Below are positions 31,371 through 36,122 of a DNA stretch of 36,122 nucleotides, piece by piece. The position numbers and the translations under genes were made by a program. Numbering within the stretch: the stretch's first letter is position 1; every line of letters begins with the position of its first letter. A model generated the notes under the pieces. The model saw nothing but the letters and a program-made list of their open reading frames with translations. It ran no database searches and was not told the origin of the DNA. The stretch spans positions 1-36,122 of the forward strand of contig JBEAOO010000207.1 in NCBI GenBank assembly GCA_041164825.1. Reading direction: 5' to 3'. Origin of the DNA: JBEAOO01 sp041164825 (GTDB lineage: Bacteria; Pseudomonadota; Gammaproteobacteria; Burkholderiales; Burkholderiaceae_C).

Positions 31371-32294
31371 ATGAGCATCCACGCGAACCCAACCCGCCCG
31401 CGCATCCTGCTGCTGGGCAAAAACGGCCAAGTGGGCTGGGAGCTGCAACGCGCCCTGGCCCCGCTGGGCGAGTTGATCGCGCTCGACCGGCACAGCAGCC
31501 CCCATTGCGGCGACCTCAGCCAGCCCGAGGCGCTGGCCGCCACGGTGCGAGCGCTGGCACCACAGATCATCGTCAATGCGGCCGCGCACACGGCGGTGGA
31601 CAAGGCTGAGAGCGAGCCCGAACTGGCGCAAACGCTCAACGCCACCGCTCCGGGTGCTTTGGCACGCGAGGCCGCAGCCCTGGGCGCCTGGCTGGTGCAC
31701 TACAGCACTGACTACGTGTTTGACGGCAGCGGCATCCAGCCCTGGACCGAAGACGCCGCCACCGGCCCACTGAGCGTGTACGGCCGCAGCAAACTCGACG
31801 GCGAAAACCTCATCCGCGCCAGCGGCTGCAAGCACCTGATCTTTCGCACCAGTTGGGTGTACGCCGCGCGTGGTGGCAACTTTGCCAAGACCATGCTTCG
31901 CTTGGCAGCCGAGCGGGAGGCATTGACCGTGATTGACGATCAGTTCGGTGCGCCCACCGGGGCCGAATTGCTGGCGGACGTGACCGCACACGCCTTGCGC
32001 AGCGTGTCGCGGCAACCCGATCTGAGTGGCACGTACCACTTGGCTGCAGCCGGCGAAACCACGTGGAACGGCTACGCCCGCCATGTGATTGCGCAAGCCC
32101 TTGAAGCCGGCCAAGCACTGAAGGCCGCACCTGCGGCTGTGGCGCCGGTGCCCACCAGCGCCTTCCCCACACCCGCCAAGCGCCCCGCCAATTCGCGCCT
32201 CGACACCTGCAAACTGCAACAGGCCTTTGGCCTCACGCTGCCCGATTGGCGCGTGGGCGTCGACCGCATGTTGGCCGAAGTGCTCAGCCGCTGA
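31371..32294 (+). CDS. rfbD: dTDP-4-dehydrorhamnose reductase
   Basis: Last step of dTDP-L-rhamnose synthesis, the NADPH-dependent 4-keto reduction. The 307-residue protein has LLLGKNGQVGWELQRAL near 12-28, NAAAHTAVDKAE, STDYVFDG, YGRSKLDGE (catalytic Tyr/Lys) and FRTSWVYAARGGNFAKTML. The ATG at 31371 is chosen: it gives the canonical N-terminus and lies 14 nt after rfbB. The frame is open upstream only as a shadow of rfbB. Confidence 0.96.
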   Translation: MSIHANPTRPRILLLGKNGQVGWELQRALAPLGELIALDRHSSPHCGDLSQPEALAATVRALAPQIIVNAAAHTAVDKAESEPELAQTLNATAPGALAREAAALGAWLVHYSTDYVFDGSGIQPWTEDAATGPLSVYGRSKLDGENLIRASGCKHLIFRTSWVYAARGGNFAKTMLRLAAEREALTVIDDQFGAPTGAELLADVTAHALRSVSRQPDLSGTYHLAAAGETTWNGYARHVIAQALEAGQALKAAPAAVAPVPTSAFPTPAKRPANSRLDTCKLQQAFGLTLPDWRVGVDRMLAEVLSR

Positions 32295-32306
32295 GCGAGC
32301 GCTCGC
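32295..32306. repeat. 12-bp palindrome after rfbD
   Basis: GCGAGCGCTCGC is perfectly symmetric and begins right after the rfbD stop, in the 51-nt gap before rfbA. It has no U-run. It may only be a short RNA hairpin. Confidence 0.5.
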
Positions 32307-32345
32307 ACCCAACCACCCGAACAAACACATCAGGGAAGCACAGTC

Positions 32346-33236
32346 ATGACCGACAAGCAACGCAAAGGCATCATCCTGGCCGGCGGCTCCGGCACCCGCC
32401 TGCACCCGGCCACCCTGGCCATGAGCAAACAGCTGCTGCCGGTGTACGACAAGCCCATGGTGTACTACCCATTGGCCACGCTGATGCTGGCTGGCATGCG
32501 CGACATCTTGCTCATCAGCACGCCGCAAGACACGCCCCGATTCCAGTCCCTGCTGGGCGACGGCTCGCAGTGGGGTCTGAACCTCAGCTACTGCGTGCAA
32601 CCGAGCCCCGATGGCCTGGCGCAAGCCTTCATCCTGGGCAAAGAGTTCATCAACGGCGCCCCCAGCGCCTTGGTGCTGGGCGACAACATCTTCTACGGCC
32701 ACGACCTGCAAGGCCTGCTGCACTCGGCAGATGCCAGCACCTCTGGCGCCTCAGTGTTCGCGTACCACGTGCACGACCCGGAGCGCTATGGCGTGGTCGC
32801 GTTCGACGAGCAAAAGCGCGCGCTCAGCATCGAAGAAAAGCCCAAAGCCCCGAAGAGCAACTACGCGGTCACGGGCCTCTATTTCTATGACGAGCAGGTG
32901 TGCGACATCGCCGCCGACATCGCCCCCAGCCCGCGCGGCGAGTTGGAGATCACCGACGTCAATGCCCGCTACCTGGCTCAAAACCAGCTTAGCGTCGAGA
33001 TCATGGGTCGCGGCTACGCCTGGCTCGACACCGGCACCCACGACAGCCTGCTCGAAGCCGGCCAGTTCATCGCCACGCTGGAAAAGCGCCAAGGCCTGAA
33101 GGTGGCATGCCCCGAAGAAATCGCCTTCCGCGCAGGCTGGATTGACAAGGCTCAACTCGAAAAACTGGCCCACCCCATGCTGAAAAACGGCTACGGCCAG
33201 TACCTCATGCAAATCGTCAAGAGCCAGGTGTTCTGA
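32346..33236 (+). CDS. rfbA: Glucose-1-phosphate thymidylyltransferase
   Basis: First step of the pathway, making dTDP-glucose from dTTP and glucose-1-phosphate. The 296-residue protein has GIILAGGSGTRLHPATLAMSK near 8-28 with the nucleotide-binding GGSGTRL, then KQLLPVYDKPMVYYPL, LGDNIFYGHDL, EEKPKAPKSNYAVTGLYFYD and WLDTGTHDSLLEA. AGGGAAG upstream of the ATG is a good ribosome-binding site. The stop shares one base with the rfbC ATG. Confidence 0.97.
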   Translation: MTDKQRKGIILAGGSGTRLHPATLAMSKQLLPVYDKPMVYYPLATLMLAGMRDILLISTPQDTPRFQSLLGDGSQWGLNLSYCVQPSPDGLAQAFILGKEFINGAPSALVLGDNIFYGHDLQGLLHSADASTSGASVFAYHVHDPERYGVVAFDEQKRALSIEEKPKAPKSNYAVTGLYFYDEQVCDIAADIAPSPRGELEITDVNARYLAQNQLSVEIMGRGYAWLDTGTHDSLLEAGQFIATLEKRQGLKVACPEEIAFRAGWIDKAQLEKLAHPMLKNGYGQYLMQIVKSQVF

Positions 33237-33784
33237 TGCAAGTGACCCGTACCGCCATTGAGGGCGTGTTGATCCTCGAGCCCAAGGTGTTTGGCGACGA
33301 ACGTGGCTTTTTCATGGAAAGCTTCAACCAGGAAGCCTTCAACGCCGCCGTGGGCCACGAGGTGAAGTTCGTGCAAGACAACCACTCGCGCAGCCGCAAG
33401 GGTGTGCTGCGTGGCCTGCATTACCAAGTTCCGCCGCACGCCCAGGGCAAACTGGTGCGCGTGACCCAAGGCAGCGTGTTTGACGTGGCCGTCGACATCC
33501 GCCGCGACAGCCCGACCTATGGCCAATGGGTAGGGGTGGAGCTCTCCGGACAAAACCACAAGCAACTGTGGATTCCGGCAGGACTGGCGCACGGCTTTCT
33601 GGTTACCAGCGAATCTGCTGACTTCTTGTACAAGACCACCGATTACTACGCACCGACAGCGGAGGGGTGTGTGCGATGGGATGATCCAACGGTGTCCATC
33701 GCTTGGCCGGATATCGGCATGACTCCGGCCCTGTCTGCCAAAGACGCGGAAGCGCTTGCGCTCCATGACGCCCGTACACAATGA
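33236..33784 (+). CDS. rfbC: dTDP-4-dehydrorhamnose 3,5-epimerase
   Basis: Third step of the pathway, epimerising the 4-keto sugar at C3 and C5. The 182-residue cupin has FGDERGFFMESFNQEAF, QDNHSRSRKGVLRGLHYQ (catalytic His), GKLVRVTQGSVFDVAVDIR, and IPAGLAHGFLV. The ATG overlaps the rfbA stop (TGATG). With rfbB, rfbD and rfbA this completes dTDP-L-rhamnose synthesis. Confidence 0.97.
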   Translation: MQVTRTAIEGVLILEPKVFGDERGFFMESFNQEAFNAAVGHEVKFVQDNHSRSRKGVLRGLHYQVPPHAQGKLVRVTQGSVFDVAVDIRRDSPTYGQWVGVELSGQNHKQLWIPAGLAHGFLVTSESADFLYKTTDYYAPTAEGCVRWDDPTVSIAWPDIGMTPALSAKDAEALALHDARTQ

Positions 33785-34011
33785 AATTCCGACGGCATCG
33801 GCTTCGCACCGTTGCACGTATGACTCCGCAGAGGCGAGTGCGGTCAGCCTGATGAGGTGGGTGGCATAAAACAGTCGCCGCCCCTCGCGACTGACCGACC
33901 ATCGACATTGGACCACCCCAATTCGGACAACTCCCCCTCCAACAATCCATTGCCCAGAGGGCTGGCAGCACTTTCCGGCATCACTCCCACCCACTTCCAC
34001 CATCAAAATCT

Positions 34012-35145
34012 ATGCGAATTCTTGTCACCGGCGGCGCCGGCTTCATCGGATCCTGGCTTGTTGAATCCCTCACGGCCCAAGGGCATTCGGTTACCGTAAT
34101 CGACAACCTCAGTCCACAGATACACGGCGAACTGCCCAGGCCGGACGCGGCCTGGCTCAACAGCGGCGGGAAGGTGCGCTTCGTGCGGGCCGACATCCGA
34201 GACACCTCAGCGATGGACGCTGCATTGGGGGATGTCGAGGCCGTTGTGCATTTGGCGGCAGAAACCGGTACCGGCCAATCGATGTACCGCATAGCCCACT
34301 ACTACGAAGTCAACCAGCAGGCCACGGCTTGGTTGTTCGAAGCCGTCGGCACACGCCATCGTCATATCCGAAAATTTGTCCTGGCCTCTAGCCGCTCAAT
34401 CTACGGCGAAGGCGCCTACCGCAGTGGAAATCAATTGGTGGTGCCAGCCCCGCGCGACCCGCAACGCTTGCAGGCTGGCCAGTATGAACCTCTGGGCCCC
34501 AACGGCGAAGAACTCAGGCTCATCGCCACGCCGGAAGATGCGAGCCCATTCACTGCCTCGATCTACGCGGCCACCAAGCTCGCGAACGAGGCCACGGCCC
34601 GCATCTGCGCCGAGGCCTATGGCCTGCAGGTTGCGGCACTTCGATTCCAGAACGTCTACGGTGAGCGCCAATCGCTGCGGAATCCCTACACCGGGATTCT
34701 CTCGATATTTTCCAACCGAATGCGACAAAATCAAACCATCAATATATTTGAAGATGGCCTGGAAAGTCGTGACTTCGTCCACGTCAGCGACGTAGTGCGT
34801 TCAGTCGAGATGGCGCTGTTTCGAGATTCTCCAGGCTATCTGGTCGCCAACATCGGGGCAGGGGTGCCAACCACAGTTCTCGAAGTGGCTAGCGAACTGA
34901 AACGCCTGCTCGGGAGCAAATCCGAACTTCGCGTGAGTGGCGACTTTCGAGCGGGCGACATTCGTCACTGCTATGCGAACTTGGAAAAAGCACGGAAAAT
35001 GCTCGGCTTTGAGCCCCAAGTGCCGCTCACCAACGGCCTGAGTCGATTCGTGGACTGGGTGCTGACTCAACCAGTACTTCTAGACCAATCACAACGTGCG
35101 CAAGCCGAAATGGCCAAATTAGGCCTCGGCAGAACCGCTGGCTAA
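34012..35145 (+). CDS. NAD-dependent epimerase, probable dTDP-L-rhamnose 4-epimerase
   Basis: A 377-residue extended SDR. The cofactor motif is TGGAGFIGSWLVESL near 6-20, then DNLSPQIHGE, HLAAETGTGQSMYRIAHYYEVN, the active-site segment ASSRSIYGEGAY (125-136), YAATK with Y185 and K189, FQNVYGERQS and SRDFVHVSDVV. The LSPQ(I/V)HG and GQSMY..AHY patterns resemble WbiB-type dTDP-L-rhamnose 4-epimerases of Burkholderia, which yield dTDP-6-deoxy-L-talose. Its position straight after a full rhamnose set fits. It could instead be another nucleotide-sugar epimerase. The start lacks a Shine-Dalgarno sequence, and the 227-nt gap upstream shows only one hairpin (33872-33893). GC is lower than in the rfb genes. 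Confidence 0.8.
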   Translation: MRILVTGGAGFIGSWLVESLTAQGHSVTVIDNLSPQIHGELPRPDAAWLNSGGKVRFVRADIRDTSAMDAALGDVEAVVHLAAETGTGQSMYRIAHYYEVNQQATAWLFEAVGTRHRHIRKFVLASSRSIYGEGAYRSGNQLVVPAPRDPQRLQAGQYEPLGPNGEELRLIATPEDASPFTASIYAATKLANEATARICAEAYGLQVAALRFQNVYGERQSLRNPYTGILSIFSNRMRQNQTINIFEDGLESRDFVHVSDVVRSVEMALFRDSPGYLVANIGAGVPTTVLEVASELKRLLGSKSELRVSGDFRAGDIRHCYANLEKARKMLGFEPQVPLTNGLSRFVDWVLTQPVLLDQSQRAQAEMAKLGLGRTAG

Positions 35146-35148
35146 TTG

Positions 35149-36122
35149 ATGCTGAAGCGCTTAGCCTCAAACGCAGCAGCAAATTTATCCAGCGGACTCG
35201 TTGCGGCCTGTTGCCAACTCGCCGCAACAGGATTTGCCACCCGAATTTGGCACGGATCTGAATTTTCAACATGGGCACTCGCGCTATCCATATCCGCGAT
35301 CGCTCCGTTATTCGGAGTGAATCTATCCAGCGTGGTCACCAGACGGCTAGTTCAAGATCGCCACACAAACCGAGGGGTCAACACGGAATCAATCATACGG
35401 GGGGCAAATAAATTATCGCGCCAATTGACCTTCTGGGCGACCATATTACTTTTTTCGGCTGGCCTCGTAATTTACGCCAGCACACCCGGGCCAGAAGATC
35501 ACGGCTCAACCCTCATTCTTCTACTGCCTGTATTTCTGTTGAGCAATATTTGGCAAATACTATGGCAAACCGCATTTGGACGCCATTACTCTGAAGAAAG
35601 AAACTGGCCACCAACAGTTACGCAAGGAGCAGCGAGGGTCGGCGGACTACTTGGCCTCATCTCTACGTGCACATTTATTAGCAATAGTCCGATATACGCA
35701 GCAACTGGACTATTAATAGGCACCTGGACTGCGCTTGCAGCCTGCACAGCAGCCTTTAAACCAAGGAGCATCGCTAAAAAACCAGTTACAACACCACTAA
35801 ATATTGATAGTCAGTACCTCGAAACACGCCGCGTATTCGTAGGATTCGGCATTTGGTCTCTGGGCTCTCTAGTTATTCAGTACGGCATACCGCCTATAAT
35901 TGCAGCACTATCTCCGGCCACGTTTAACGCATTCTACATTGCGAGCACATTGAATTTAATTGCCATCGGAGCACTATCTTCTGCGATGTCGGCCCTGCTA
36001 GCGCCCGTCACAAGATGGCACACAGGGGGCCAACAGAAACGCCTCAGGCAACTGGCATACTTCGGCCCAATCGTGTGCTGCACAATATGCCTGCTAGCAT
36101 TTATTTGCGAGTGGCTCGCACT
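35149..36122 (+). CDS. Multi-spanning membrane protein, probable Wzx-like flippase (3' end outside the window)
   Basis: The frame opens with ATG at 35149, 3 nt after the epimerase stop, and runs without a stop to the edge, giving 324 complete codons. The product is strongly hydrophobic, with repeated segments such as FWATILLFSAGLVIYA, STLILLLPVFLLSNIW, VGGLLGLISTCTFI and FGIWSLGSLVIQYGIPPII, separated by short basic loops. Topology and position in a glycan cluster fit a polysaccharide (O-antigen) flippase, but no diagnostic motif is present, so the name is inference. Codon use (many ATA, CTA, AGA, TTA and AAT) and low GC differ sharply from the core genes, indicating acquisition by transfer. 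An O-antigen polymerase is less likely, since no large periplasmic loop is seen in this part. Confidence 0.75.
   Translation, partial: MLKRLASNAAANLSSGLVAACCQLAATGFATRIWHGSEFSTWALALSISAIAPLFGVNLSSVVTRRLVQDRHTNRGVNTESIIRGANKLSRQLTFWATILLFSAGLVIYASTPGPEDHGSTLILLLPVFLLSNIWQILWQTAFGRHYSEERNWPPTVTQGAARVGGLLGLISTCTFISNSPIYAATGLLIGTWTALAACTAAFKPRSIAKKPVTTPLNIDSQYLETRRVFVGFGIWSLGSLVIQYGIPPIIAALSPATFNAFYIASTLNLIAIGALSSAMSALLAPVTRWHTGGQQKRLRQLAYFGPIVCCTICLLAFICEWLA

Noticed and set aside
33872..33893. Hairpin CAGTCGC / GCGACTG in the rfbC-epimerase gap, with TTTTAT after it on the minus strand
   Set aside because: It would be a terminator only for minus-strand transcripts, and no minus-strand gene exists there; on the plus strand no U-run follows. 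Treated as a chance or weak structure.
33191..34006. 271-codon minus-strand open frame opposite rfbC
   Set aside because: rfbC has clear catalytic motifs; the antisense translation is Cys/Arg-scattered with no known fold.
1..36122. tRNA or rRNA genes, CRISPR arrays, insertion sequences, integrase or attachment sites, prophage genes
   Set aside because: None was recognised on either strand: no cloverleaf-like segments, no regularly spaced repeats, no transposase or integrase motifs.

Overview
The window is a GC-rich bacterial chromosome segment. Gene content and order point to Burkholderiales (Betaproteobacteria), probably the Comamonadaceae or the Leptothrix/Rubrivivax/Roseateles side. The signs are the RNase E tail, the order plsX-fabH-fabD-fabG-acpP-fabF next to rpoE-rseA-rseB-degP, and lepA-lepB-(DUF4845)-rnc-era-recO-pdxJ-acpS-nagZ. 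This placement is inferred from gene order and protein character only.

Layout. Positions 1-2190 (+) hold the 3' part of rne, which ends at a strong bidirectional terminator. From 22614 down to 2375 about 22 genes read head to tail on the minus strand. They run yceD (DUF177), rpmF, plsX, fabH, fabD, fabG, acpP, fabF, a two-TM protein of unknown function, rpoE, rseA, rseB, a DegP/MucD protease, then two tandem terminators and a 571-bp intergenic region. After that come lepA, lepB, a DUF4845 protein, rnc, era, recO, pdxJ, acpS and nagZ. Many junctions overlap by 1-14 nt, so translational coupling is likely. Positions 22686-24064 (+) carry a Maf/YceF-type pyrophosphatase and a small RsmI-like methyltransferase. 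A DEAD-box helicase (rhlE-like) and a WecA/MraY-family glycosyl-1-phosphate transferase follow on the minus strand.

From 27196 to the right edge (+) lies a surface-polysaccharide locus. It contains an SLBB outer-membrane export protein, a Wzz-type chain-length protein, the complete dTDP-L-rhamnose set in the order rfbB-rfbD-rfbA-rfbC, a probable dTDP-L-rhamnose 4-epimerase (product dTDP-6-deoxy-L-talose), and the 5' part of a multi-spanning membrane protein that is probably a Wzx-like flippase. GC falls clearly at the last gene, as is usual for the variable part of an O-antigen or exopolysaccharide cluster.

How it fits together. The minus-strand block joins fatty-acid and phospholipid synthesis to the sigma-E envelope-stress module, and then to translation, secretion and RNA-processing genes. 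The plus-strand block makes and exports a deoxyhexose-containing glycan. The divergent WecA-like enzyme would start the lipid-linked repeat unit.

Most of the window is conserved core genome. The best candidates for something undescribed are non-coding: a compact terminator-ended RNA or attenuator upstream of lepA beside a cluster of DnaA-box-like sites, and a perfect 20-bp palindrome between yceD and maf. Three protein-level oddities are also listed: an acidic N-terminal extension on Era, an unassigned membrane protein overlapping rpoE, and a wecA-like gene that looks leaderless.
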